Shown: one piece after another, positions 7,213 to 12,440 of the stretch
Numbering within the stretch: position 1 is the stretch's first letter
How the letters are laid out: each line of letters begins with the position of its first letter
Origin: Nanohaloarchaea archaeon PL-Br10_U2g16
GTDB taxonomy: Archaea; Nanohalarchaeota; Nanosalinia; Nanosalinales; Nanosalinaceae
NCBI GenBank assembly: GCA_001563995.1
Contig: LKMV01000019.1
Span: 1 to 13,085, forward strand
DNA: 13,085 nucleotides
Direction: 5' to 3'
The notes under the pieces: model-generated
Told to the model about the DNA's origin: nothing
The model's database searches: none
Seen by the model: only the letters and a program-made list of their open reading frames with translations
Program-made: the position numbers and the translations under genes

Positions 7213-7219
7213 GAGGTGA
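7213..7219 (+). promoter_or_regulatory. Shine-Dalgarno site after sufC
   Basis: GAGGTGA, ending 5 nt before the ATG at 7225, in the short gap after the sufC stop. It is one of the few clear ribosome binding sites here. It decides the start (ATG 7225 rather than GTG 7216) and indicates translation from the sufC transcript. Confidence 0.6.
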
Positions 7220-7224
7220 AGAGG

Positions 7225-7488
7225 ATGTCTCTCGGTTACTCAGAATCAGACTCTTACTCATTAGAACAGGTTGATAACTACCTTATCGAGTCTGCGGTAG
7301 GAGCTCAAGAGCTCTCCTATGATGCTATCGATCTGATGCTTCAATCAGGCGGTTCTGATCTGCCTTGGGCTATACTAGCAGGTTCTGCCACTGCTTTGGG
7401 GGTATGCACATCTATATACTTGGAGGAGGTAAGAGAAGGTCTTGAAAGTGGAGGAGAAGGTATATCGGATATGGGAGATTACGAATAG
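7225..7488 (+). CDS. Small single-pass membrane protein downstream of sufC
   Basis: An 87-residue unknown protein with an acidic N-terminal half, one hydrophobic segment at about 46-66 (LPWAILAGSATALGVCTSIYL) and an acidic, glycine-rich C-terminal tail. There is no signal-peptide cleavage site that I can see. It starts 17 nt after the sufC stop with its own Shine-Dalgarno sequence and is thus very likely co-expressed with sufC. The protein at 7536-7811 has the same architecture. A membrane tether or regulator linked to the assembly machinery is possible but purely inferred from the operon. Confidence 0.75.
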   Translation: MSLGYSESDSYSLEQVDNYLIESAVGAQELSYDAIDLMLQSGGSDLPWAILAGSATALGVCTSIYLEEVREGLESGGEGISDMGDYE

Positions 7489-7506
7489 TTTTACCACTTT
7501 CAAGTA

Positions 7507-7514
7507 TTTAAAAT
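7507..7514 (+). promoter_or_regulatory. TATA-like box for the second small membrane protein
   Basis: TTTAAAAT, centred 25-26 nt before the ATG at 7536. An ATG at 7522 in another frame runs into a stop after four more codons. Confidence 0.5.
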
Positions 7515-7535
7515 TTTATCTATGGAAGATTTCTT

Positions 7536-7811
7536 ATGAAGTTTGATTATATAGATGAGATGGATATTGAAGATTATGCTTTAGACCTTCAATCTTCTGC
7601 TTTAGAGTACTCTAATCCTGTTATGGAGGCAAGTTCGGATGCTGATGGTGCTGGTTTTGGTATTTTGGCAGCAGGTGTTGCATTGGCTGGAGCCGGTTAT
7701 TTAGCTGCTAAAAACCGGTACGATAGACCAAATAGAAAAGGAGACGATTCGGATTCTGGATTAAATGGTGAAGACTATAGGGATGAGGTTAAAGAGATCC
7801 TAGAAGAATAA
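7536..7811 (+). CDS. Small single-pass membrane protein
   Basis: A 91-residue unknown protein. The acidic N-terminal 38 residues precede one alanine/glycine-rich membrane segment at about 39-58 (GAGFGILAAGVALAGAGYLA). A short basic patch follows (KNRYDRPNRK), then an acidic tail. By the positive-inside tendency the C-terminus is probably cytoplasmic. Size, order and composition resemble the preceding gene product, and the two may be distant paralogues, but sequence identity is too low to be sure by eye. It ends next to the convergent zinc-ribbon gene at 7812. Confidence 0.7.
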   Translation: MKFDYIDEMDIEDYALDLQSSALEYSNPVMEASSDADGAGFGILAAGVALAGAGYLAAKNRYDRPNRKGDDSDSGLNGEDYRDEVKEILEE

Positions 7812-7997
7812 TTAGCTCTGTCCCTGATTATCATCTGTCAGGTAGTCTTTCATCATCTTTTCCATCATGCTCAGTTGTTCTCTAGCCTGGATTGAGTCGG
7901 ATCCACAGGGGCATTTCTGTGGCTGGACCTTCGAGCTGATACTTTTTCCGCAGTTTTCACATTCCCAGTCCTTCTCCTGATCGTGTTTATCTACCAT
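7812..7997 (-). CDS. Small zinc-ribbon protein
   Basis: A 61-residue protein with a zinc-ribbon-like cysteine set: C13-x2-C16 (WECENCGK), then C29-x-C31 (KCPCGSDSI). A hydrophilic C-terminal helix follows (MMEKMMKDYL) and a polar tail. The C-x-C second knuckle is a variant of the usual C-x2-C. The frame stays open upstream to 8180, but starting at 7997 puts the ATG 25 nt from a TATA-like box and removes a long, unconvincing N-terminus. Small zinc ribbons of this type in archaea are often nucleic-acid or protein binding; the function here is unknown. It diverges from the putative gene at 8097. Confidence 0.7.
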   Translation of the reverse strand: MVDKHDQEKDWECENCGKSISSKVQPQKCPCGSDSIQAREQLSMMEKMMKDYLTDDNQGQS

Positions 7998-8018
7998 ACT
8001 GTAAATTTGGTCTGCCGG

Positions 8019-8026
8019 TTTAAAAA
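8019..8026 (-). promoter_or_regulatory. TATA-like box for the zinc-ribbon gene
   Basis: TTTTTAAA on the - strand, centred 25 nt before the ATG at 7997. It fixes that start and indicates a leaderless transcript. Confidence 0.5.
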
Positions 8027-8032
8027 TTTCTA

Positions 8033-8045
8033 CCGGAACTTCCGG
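8033..8045. promoter_or_regulatory. Inverted repeat between divergent promoters
   Basis: CCGGAA-C-TTCCGG, a perfect 6-bp inverted repeat with a 1-nt centre. It sits between the TATA boxes of the divergent genes at 7997 and 8097. The placement is that expected of an operator controlling both. No matching regulator can be named. Confidence 0.45.
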
Positions 8046-8060
8046 AAAACTCCTCGGTTC

Positions 8061-8068
8061 TTTATAAA
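8061..8068 (+). promoter_or_regulatory. TATA box for the transcript starting near 8092
   Basis: TTTATAAA, a good archaeal TATA box. Its expected transcription start is about 8090-8093, a few bases before the ATG at 8097. It supports + strand transcription of 8097-8309 whether that product is a protein or an RNA. Confidence 0.5.
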
Positions 8069-8096
8069 GGCGCCAGCGAGAATTATAGCTTGCGAG

Positions 8097-8309
8097 ATGG
8101 TTATCATGATTATATTCCGATGTTCCAACTGTGGGGAGAGGGAGGAGAGAAATCTTTTGCCCGGAAAACATGCCGTCCAAGGCAGCCTAAAACAACTTAA
8201 CAGAAACGCCAGCTGTTGCCATAGCCCGGATTACGTGGACTCAGGGGAGGGGTTCAGAAAAGGCACGGTCCAAAAAAATCTAAGGCAGTTAGCTCCTTCT
8301 AAAGCCTAA
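8097..8309 (+). CDS. Putative small basic cysteine-containing protein
   Basis: A 70-residue frame with a zinc-finger-like start (C9-x2-C12 in FRCSNCGE) and a second cysteine pair C40-C41 followed by H42 and SPDYVDSG. It is basic (about 11 Lys/Arg against 6 Asp/Glu), unlike its acidic neighbours, which would suit an RNA- or DNA-binding protein. TATA spacing supports a leaderless start at 8097, with an internal ATG at 8106 as an alternative. An oligo-T run follows the stop. The zinc site is imperfect, and the stretch might instead encode a structured RNA; no known RNA family was recognisable. No gene would otherwise occupy 7998-8320. Confidence 0.45.
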   Translation: MVIMIIFRCSNCGEREERNLLPGKHAVQGSLKQLNRNASCCHSPDYVDSGEGFRKGTVQKNLRQLAPSKA

Positions 8310-8320
8310 CGGATCGTGTC

Positions 8321-8971
8321 CTATTTTTTCTTTAATTTAAGAAACAGATGCTCTTTCTCATAAGGATCTAACTCGGTCTCATCAATTATTTCCATCTTTT
8401 CTTTAATTTTTTCCCTGACTTCTTCGAATATTTCCTCTTTGTGTTTAGAAGAGGATATTGATCTTGCTTTTACCGCTAACAGTCCTACTCCATCTTCCTT
8501 CAAGAATCTTTCAATGTTTTTGAGGAAAATTTCCGGCTGATCCCTCTGTGAGATATCCTGGAAAACTACATCTACTTTTCCGTCGATCAGATCTCCGTAT
8601 TCTTCCGGCTTTCTACCGTCTCCCAGTATCGGAGCGATGTTTTCCCTCTGTTCTGCGACCTCTACAAGGTCACGTATAACGGTGTCGGAGTACTCTACCC
8701 CATAAACAAATCCTTCCTGTAGAATATCCGAGAAATGTGAGACTGTGGTTCCTGAGGCAGCTCCTAGGTATAAGATTTCCGAGTCCGTATCTATGTTTAG
8801 TTCAATTCCGTTTTTAACAGCTGCACCGGCCTTTGAACGGTTGGCGTTCCATCTTCGGTACTTTTGTCCGTCTTTTTCCACAAAGTTTTCGCCATAGACT
8901 GACCTATCGGAACCGGCTTTGGTGTAGATCATGCCGTTCTGGCTGAAGATTCCGGGTTGAATCTGTTTCAT
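8321..8971 (-). CDS. flpA: Fibrillarin (rRNA/tRNA 2'-O-methyltransferase)
   Basis: Fibrillarin is the SAM-dependent methyltransferase of box C/D ribonucleoproteins, which methylates ribose 2'-OH groups at sites chosen by guide RNAs. The 216 residues give the full archaeal fold: a short N-terminal domain, the YRRWNANRSKAGA motif (K47), SAM loop LYLGAASGTT (68-76), acidic E93 in VYGVEYS, GDGRKPEEY (117-125), D139 in VVFQDISQRDQ and K168 in LAVKARSI. WNANRSK replaces the more common WNPxRSK. Nop5, its usual operon partner, is about 0.9 kb away on the same strand, separated by two + strand genes. A TATA element 25 nt upstream supports the start. Confidence 0.96.
   Translation of the reverse strand: MKQIQPGIFSQNGMIYTKAGSDRSVYGENFVEKDGQKYRRWNANRSKAGAAVKNGIELNIDTDSEILYLGAASGTTVSHFSDILQEGFVYGVEYSDTVIRDLVEVAEQRENIAPILGDGRKPEEYGDLIDGKVDVVFQDISQRDQPEIFLKNIERFLKEDGVGLLAVKARSISSSKHKEEIFEEVREKIKEKMEIIDETELDPYEKEHLFLKLKKK
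8324..8329 (+). terminator. Oligo-T tract after the putative basic gene
   Basis: Six T followed by CTTT, 15 nt after the stop at 8309. It lies inside the 3' end of the convergent fibrillarin gene, where the same bases encode C-terminal lysines on the other strand. It is a plausible archaeal terminator for + strand transcripts. Confidence 0.35.
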
Positions 8972-8992
8972 GAGACTATTTTCGAGAGTTAA

Positions 8993-9000
8993 CTATAAAC
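8993..9000 (-). promoter_or_regulatory. TATA box for fibrillarin
   Basis: GTTTATAG on the - strand, centred about 25 nt before the fibrillarin ATG. The 77-bp divergent region also carries the promoter of the deoxyribosyltransferase gene. Confidence 0.55.
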
Positions 9001-9018
9001 ATCGATCTGAGTGATACG

Positions 9019-9026
9019 CTTAAAAG
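9019..9026 (+). promoter_or_regulatory. TATA-like box for the deoxyribosyltransferase gene
   Basis: CTTAAAAG, centred 26 nt before the ATG at 9049. The layout is leaderless. Confidence 0.45.
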
Positions 9027-9048
9027 TACCGAAAATAAAGGTTTTTCC

Positions 9049-9594
9049 ATGTCGAAGAAAGTTTACTTGGCCGGACCTCAAGTATTCACACCTATGGGTA
9101 GAGAGTTTGTATACGAAAAGATAGCCCCTGCAGTTGAAAATGCCGGAATGGATTACATCTTTCCATTAGAACTAGGAAATGAGGAGAAGGTCAAAGAGCT
9201 CTCTGAAAAAGATTTAGGCCTGGAAAGAGCCTCTGAATATAATAAATGGAGTAAGGAGACTGGGAGAAGTAATTTAGAAGCTATTAATAATTCTGATATT
9301 GTTCTTGCAAACCTTGACGGTGCGGATGTAGACAGCGGTACGGCGGCAGAAATAGGTTATGCTATGGCAAATGGAAAGATTGTTATAGGCTATAGAACAG
9401 ATGTAAGAAGGAGCGGTGAGAACGAATCGGTAGCTGTTAACTTACAGGTAGAGCAGGTAATTAGAGAGAGCGGAGGTAAAATCATCTGTCCGAACTATGC
9501 CGGGAGAAATGATTTCGACGACTCAAAGGAGTTTTATAAAGGAGAGGAAGAGATGCTGGAGAAAATAGAAACTGTTCTTAACTCGGTCCGTTAG
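9049..9594 (+). CDS. Nucleoside 2-deoxyribosyltransferase family protein
   Basis: A 181-residue cytoplasmic enzyme of the nucleoside 2-deoxyribosyltransferase family. Members break N-glycosidic bonds of (deoxy)nucleosides or nucleotides for base exchange or hydrolysis. Family signatures are the N-terminal strand-loop VYLAGPQVF (5-13), the NSDIVLANLDG segment, and D95-SGTAAEIGYA with the likely catalytic Glu E101, followed by GKIVIGYRTD. Whether it is a transferase or a 5'-monophosphate N-glycosidase such as RCL cannot be decided from sequence. It is the first + strand gene after the fibrillarin divergent region. It points to nucleoside or nucleotide salvage or clean-up, which would suit an organism dependent on scavenging. 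Confidence 0.9.
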   Translation: MSKKVYLAGPQVFTPMGREFVYEKIAPAVENAGMDYIFPLELGNEEKVKELSEKDLGLERASEYNKWSKETGRSNLEAINNSDIVLANLDGADVDSGTAAEIGYAMANGKIVIGYRTDVRRSGENESVAVNLQVEQVIRESGGKIICPNYAGRNDFDDSKEFYKGEEEMLEKIETVLNSVR

Positions 9595-9604
9595 TAATCC
9601 GAAA

Positions 9605-9614
9605 GTTGATCAAC
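9605..9614. promoter_or_regulatory. 10-bp perfect palindrome upstream of a promoter
   Basis: GTTGATCAAC, directly followed by a BRE/TATA-like stretch (CCGAAAATTATTTATT). Its position just upstream of the TATA box would suit an activator-type operator for the gene at 9653. Confidence 0.35.
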
Positions 9615-9620
9615 CGAAAA

Positions 9621-9629
9621 TTATTTATT
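9621..9629 (+). promoter_or_regulatory. TATA box for the small acidic gene
   Basis: TTATTTATT preceded by CCGAAAA, which resembles an archaeal BRE. It is centred about 28 nt before the TTG at 9653 and overlaps the alternative TTG at 9629, so 9653 is favoured. Confidence 0.5.
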
Positions 9630-9652
9630 TGTCATTATGTAATGAAAATATA

Positions 9653-9892
9653 TTGAGTTATCCTGAACTAGGTGAAAAGATAGCTGAAGCCATGTTGGAT
9701 GCGGCAGAGTTGATGAGCTTCTTACCTGAAGATATAGAGGATTACTTCTGGCACAAACTAGAACTGAATAAATCAAGGGTTGAGGATAACGAGAAATTTG
9801 AGTTGGGACCTGCAACCTTCCTCACCGACATAGAAGATGAGGGTCTAGAAGATTTTTCTTTACTGCCTCTTGCTGAAGCAGATAGTTGCTAA
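9653..9892 (+). CDS. Small acidic hypothetical protein
   Basis: A 79-residue acidic protein with no recognised family. The N-terminal half is amphipathic-helical (LGEKIAEAMLDAAELM), then comes a Pro-Glu-Asp turn and an aromatic patch (DYFWHKLEL). The acidic tail ends in a lone cysteine. No in-frame ATG lies near the expected start. TTG 9653 is chosen from TATA spacing; TTG 9629 and ATG 9692 are alternatives. It converges with nop5, 17 nt away. The weak start leaves some doubt that it is a gene. Confidence 0.5.
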   Translation: MSYPELGEKIAEAMLDAAELMSFLPEDIEDYFWHKLELNKSRVEDNEKFELGPATFLTDIEDEGLEDFSLLPLAEADSC

Positions 9893-9909
9893 AATTATTG
9901 TAGCTGTCT

Positions 9910-10659
9910 TTAGTTTTCTTTCAAAGTTTCGTATTTTTCCCTACATTCTTCTCTCAGCTTATCGGCCTTCACTTCTTCTCCATACTGATCAAGCCTTGCA
10001 GCCATCGCTGTCTTGTTTGCGAGGAAACGCGCCATCTTACCTCTGTTGTTAGATGGTAGTGGGTTAACAAATCTGTGTTCAAACAGTATACCGTGTTTTG
10101 GAGGGGTTCCTTCTCCACGGAGGTATCTGAAAAGAGCTTTCTCTGCTCCAAGCATCTGGATTGTTGATGCCGGCTTCTTAGCAAGTTCTTCTAGTCCTCC
10201 GGCCAATGATACAAGCCTTGCGGTAAGTAGAGGACCTAACAAGGTTTCCAGGTTGGGCATCTCTTCCTCTGCTATCTCCTCGATATAATCTTCTAACTCT
10301 TCCCTCAGTTCTACCTTGTTTTCAATGCTTTCAAAGGCTTTCTGTAACATTTCCAGGTCTCTCTCCGTTAAATCAGTTCCTGTAGAATCTTCTGCCATTG
10401 AAGAGAATGAATCTAGCTCGTCTCTTTGAATTCCGTTGGAAAGTATCTTTATCAGATGTTCGTCATCTGTTATCTCTTTCTCCAGCTCAGGGAAATATAG
10501 ACCATACCAGTCCCTGAAACGTTCCATCTCCTGGCTTAGATCATTGCTTAGATGGTCGTATGTATCAATGGCCTTTGCCATAAACTTATCTCTATCCGCA
10601 TCTTCCCTAAGCTTATCCTTTGTCTGTTCAAGAGCTTTCTCTCTAATATCTTCTTTCAT
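9910..10659 (-). CDS. Nop5/Nop56/58-family protein, N-terminally short
   Basis: Nop5 bridges fibrillarin and L7Ae on box C/D guide RNAs. The Nop domain is unmistakable: PNLETLLGPLLTARLVSLAG (135-154), GLEELAKKPASTIQMLGAEK (155-174), then ALFRYLRG, PPKHGILFEHRFVNPLP (186-202) and RGKMARFLANKTAMAARLDQ (206-225). The coiled-coil half starts near residue 27 (AIDTYDHL, then ERFRDWYGLYFPEL). At 249 residues it is far shorter than the roughly 370-420 of most archaeal Nop5 proteins. The missing part is the N-terminal fibrillarin-binding domain. Haloarchaeal homologues are, to my knowledge, also short. ATG 10659 is chosen over TTG 10665 because AGAGGT precedes it at Shine-Dalgarno distance; the upstream gene's stop overlaps this site, so translation is probably coupled. 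Confidence 0.93.
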   Translation of the reverse strand: MKEDIREKALEQTKDKLREDADRDKFMAKAIDTYDHLSNDLSQEMERFRDWYGLYFPELEKEITDDEHLIKILSNGIQRDELDSFSSMAEDSTGTDLTERDLEMLQKAFESIENKVELREELEDYIEEIAEEEMPNLETLLGPLLTARLVSLAGGLEELAKKPASTIQMLGAEKALFRYLRGEGTPPKHGILFEHRFVNPLPSNNRGKMARFLANKTAMAARLDQYGEEVKADKLREECREKYETLKEN

Positions 10660-10670
10660 TATCAAAACCT

Positions 10671-11108
10671 CTAGAAATCATCTATCTGAAGTCCCATGGT
10701 ACGCATCTTCATCCTTACCTTCTTTTCATCCCTGTTGATCTTTTCCGCTATATCTTCCGTCTCCATATTCAAATGGTTCTGTACTATAAACCGCTCCTCC
10801 CTTCTTGAGAAAGCTTCCCAATCAGTCTCCCTTATCTCTTCCTGTATCTCGGAGTCTTTCTTCAAGAACTGTTTTAGTTCTTCATTATCCATTTTCTTCC
10901 TGTTATTTGTGAAATACTTAATCTCTCTCGGATCCCAAGTAAAAGGAATCTTTGACTCCGATTCTTGCTTTACCTTTTCCTTTCTCTTCTTCATCTCTTT
11001 TATCTTCTGCTCCATATCGGTACCAAAGTCATAGTCGATCGTACTATCCAGAGCCTTCTCCGCTTTTCTCTGCAGTTTTTCCTCGTCAAAGTCAACAGGA
11101 TCTTCCAT
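10671..11108 (-). CDS. Helix-turn-helix protein co-transcribed with nop5
   Basis: A 145-residue protein. The charged N-terminal and middle parts (about 10-95) are probably helical or coiled, with a KMKKRKEKVK-like basic run near 38-48. The C-terminal domain (about 97-141) reads as a homeodomain/Myb-type helix-turn-helix: W-x-A-F-S-R-R-E-E-R-F-I, MetGlu-x-EDIAEKINRDEKKVRMKM, then RTMGL, matching the W-x6-E...IA-x-x-L-x-R...V-x-x-K...LGL pattern. It probably binds DNA or RNA. Its stop lies 11 nt before the nop5 ATG, so the two form an operon. ATG 11108 is used. A TATA element at 11159-11166 is also compatible with a leaderless TTG start at 11135, adding nine residues. The exact role is unknown. 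Confidence 0.75.
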   Translation of the reverse strand: MEDPVDFDEEKLQRKAEKALDSTIDYDFGTDMEQKIKEMKKRKEKVKQESESKIPFTWDPREIKYFTNNRKKMDNEELKQFLKKDSEIQEEIRETDWEAFSRREERFIVQNHLNMETEDIAEKINRDEKKVRMKMRTMGLQIDDF

Positions 11109-11158
11109 ACATAGTAATTTCTCCGGAATATTCAAAACACCTTTCCCTATCCTACCGA

Positions 11159-11166
11159 TTATTTAA
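11159..11166 (-). promoter_or_regulatory. TATA-like box for the HTH-nop5 unit, possibly shared with the tRNA
   Basis: TTAAATAA on the - strand, about 27 nt before the in-frame TTG at 11135. On the + strand the same AT block lies about 37 nt before the mature tRNA 5' end and could also serve tRNA transcription. Confidence 0.4.
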
Positions 11167-11235
11167 GAAACTAGCGGGGGAAATATTCTACATAAGTACG
11201 CGGCGTTGGTCCAGTGGCAAGACTCTGGCCTTCCA

Positions 11236-11374
11236 CTGGTTACGCTCAGTTCCGAAATCTTTGATTTCGGTCGACTCGAGTGAAATCTTCGATTTCACGA
11301 CAGTGGGCACGCAACAACACATGCCTCGCAAGGAGGCATCTATTTTGGAAGTCAACTGACGTTTACCAGGAGAC
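11236..11374 (+). other. tRNA-Gly intron containing three hairpins
   Basis: A 139-nt intron, long for an archaeal tRNA. It holds three perfect stem-loops: 11252-11270 (8-bp stem, TTT loop), 11280-11298 (8-bp stem, TTC loop) and 11321-11339 (7-bp stem, GCAAG loop). No plausible protein-coding frame is confined to it. A CTGA (11356-11359) could be a D box, but I find no matching C box. The boundaries are set by the bulge-helix-bulge motif. Confidence 0.85.
11252..11298. repeat. Tandem pair of near-identical palindromes in the tRNA intron
   Basis: GAAATCTTTGATTTC (inside 11254-11268) and GAAATCTTCGATTTC (inside 11282-11296) differ by one loop base and are separated by 13 nt. The flanking bases extend each stem with different but complementary pairs (CC/GG and GT/AC). 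This pattern suggests conserved RNA hairpins or a small palindromic repeat family rather than simple duplication. Confidence 0.8.
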
Positions 11375-11375
11375 A

Positions 11376-11439
<64 letters not shown>

Positions 11440-11466
11440 ACACCCTTGAGAAGCCTTAGCTTCGTG

Positions 11467-11492
11467 CCCGGGTTCAAATCCCGGACGCCGCA
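11467..11492 (+). repeat. 26-bp direct repeat, copy 2 (orphan tRNA 3' end)
   Basis: An exact copy of the tRNA-Gly 3' end, 83 bp downstream of the first. No GCGGCGT 5' acceptor partner precedes it. Upstream, GGACCAGTG...GAC (11426-11441) resembles the tRNA-Gly D-arm, and GAAGC-CTTA-GCTTC (11450-11463) occupies the anticodon-arm position but has only a 4-nt loop. It could be an attachment-site remnant, a degenerate tandem tRNA copy, or a tRNA 3' half. Confidence 0.85.
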
Positions 11493-11517
11493 TCCTTTAC
11501 TATGGTTTGTCTGTCAA

Positions 11518-11534
11518 GAAAATCTATGATTTTC
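11518..11534. repeat. AAATC/GATTT hairpin downstream of the tRNA locus
   Basis: GAAAATC-TAT-GATTTTC, a perfect 7-bp stem with a 3-nt loop, resembling the two intron palindromes. It lies between the second 26-bp repeat and the promoter of the DsbA-like gene. Confidence 0.65.
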
Positions 11535-11573
11535 GGTACCGCATTCTTTATTAATTCTCGTATAAACGACAGA

Positions 11574-11580
11574 TATAAAA
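11574..11580 (+). promoter_or_regulatory. TATA box for the DsbA-like gene
   Basis: TATAAAA, centred 27 nt before the ATG at 11604. A second TATAAA at 11561-11566 is too far upstream for a leaderless start. Confidence 0.6.
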
Positions 11581-11603
11581 ACTTGGTTTAGGATAGTTTC
11601 AGT

Positions 11604-12440
11604 ATGGTAAAGGACGATAAGTACAGTGATAAGGAGTTTGAATCTGAGGAAGAGATGTATCTGTACTGGGCTGAAAACCATATGGATGAGCTGACTTCCC
11701 ACGAAAAGGAGAAGGTAAAGAAAGCCAAAAGAAAGAGAGAGCTGAATAAGAACCAGGATATCCAGCAGAAGAAACAGATGGCCGGTTGGGCTCTGGCAGG
11801 AGTTCTTGCTTTAACCGTTGTAGGGTTTATGGCTTCACAGATGTATCCTTCATTTGCCGGACCTGACGGTGAAGAAGTTGAGGACGTCCAAGAGCTGGAT
11901 GAGCTGTTGGAGGACAGACCTGTACTGGGAGCCGATAATGCTAACGTAACTATAGTCGAGTTTGGAGATTATCTATGCCCTGCATGCCAGCAGTTCGAGT
12001 TTGATACTAAAGAACCACTAAAAGAAGACGGATACTTTGAGGACGGTGATGTAAACTTCTACTATCTGCATTTCCCTGTCGTTGATCAGGTAGGATCGAC
12101 AAACGCAGCTGTAGCCGCTGAATGTGTAGCTGAACAGGATAATGAACAGTTCTGGGACTACACTACAGCGCTGTTCCAGGAACAACAACAGATTAACTAT
12201 GACACCGATGGTCTAACAGAGCTAGCGGAGGCGAACACAGAAGATCTAGATTACGACAGTCTAAGAACGTGTATATCCGATCAAGAGAATGTTGAAACCG
12301 TAAATACCCATCAAAGCTTTGGTGAAAGCCAAGGGGTTAGAGGAACTCCGACGGTTTACATAAACGGAAACCAGGTTACTGACTGGAGCTACCAGAATAT
12401 TAAAGAACTGATAGACGCGGAGATAGAGAGACAGAGTTAA
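11604..12440 (+). CDS. Membrane-anchored DsbA-like thiol-disulfide oxidoreductase
   Basis: A 278-residue protein of the DsbA-like thioredoxin-fold class. An unusual cytoplasmic N-terminal segment of about 58 residues (acidic, then the basic run KVKKAKRKRE at 38-46) precedes one membrane helix at about 59-80. The catalytic domain is therefore outside the cell. VLGADNANVTIVEFGDYLCPAC leads to the active site C125-P-A-C128. The cis-proline is P249 in RGTPTVYING. Two further cysteines (in AAECVAEQ and RTCISDQ) are in the positions where relatives form a second disulfide. It should oxidise or rearrange disulfides in surface or secreted proteins. The start is set by a TATA box 27 nt upstream. The stop overlaps the convergent gene's stop in a shared TTAA. 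Confidence 0.93.
   Translation: MVKDDKYSDKEFESEEEMYLYWAENHMDELTSHEKEKVKKAKRKRELNKNQDIQQKKQMAGWALAGVLALTVVGFMASQMYPSFAGPDGEEVEDVQELDELLEDRPVLGADNANVTIVEFGDYLCPACQQFEFDTKEPLKEDGYFEDGDVNFYYLHFPVVDQVGSTNAAVAAECVAEQDNEQFWDYTTALFQEQQQINYDTDGLTELAEANTEDLDYDSLRTCISDQENVETVNTHQSFGESQGVRGTPTVYINGNQVTDWSYQNIKELIDAEIERQS

Noticed and set aside
7998..8180. Longer form of the zinc-ribbon protein
   Set aside because: The extension spans the TATA boxes and the inverted repeat of the divergent promoter region and overlaps the opposite putative gene.
8090..8325. Possible RNase P or SRP RNA (ACAGAAAC and AGGAGAGAAA resemble conserved pieces)
   Set aside because: The P4 strands of RNase P do not pair and the second P4 motif is absent. 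The SRP helix 8 motif is also absent.
9870..10288. Open frames on the + strand opposite nop5
   Set aside because: They are antisense shadows of the conserved Nop domain with no promoter of their own.
11236..11374. Box C/D guide RNA inside the tRNA intron
   Set aside because: A CTGA is present, but no convincing RTGATGA C box or C'/D' pair accompanies it.
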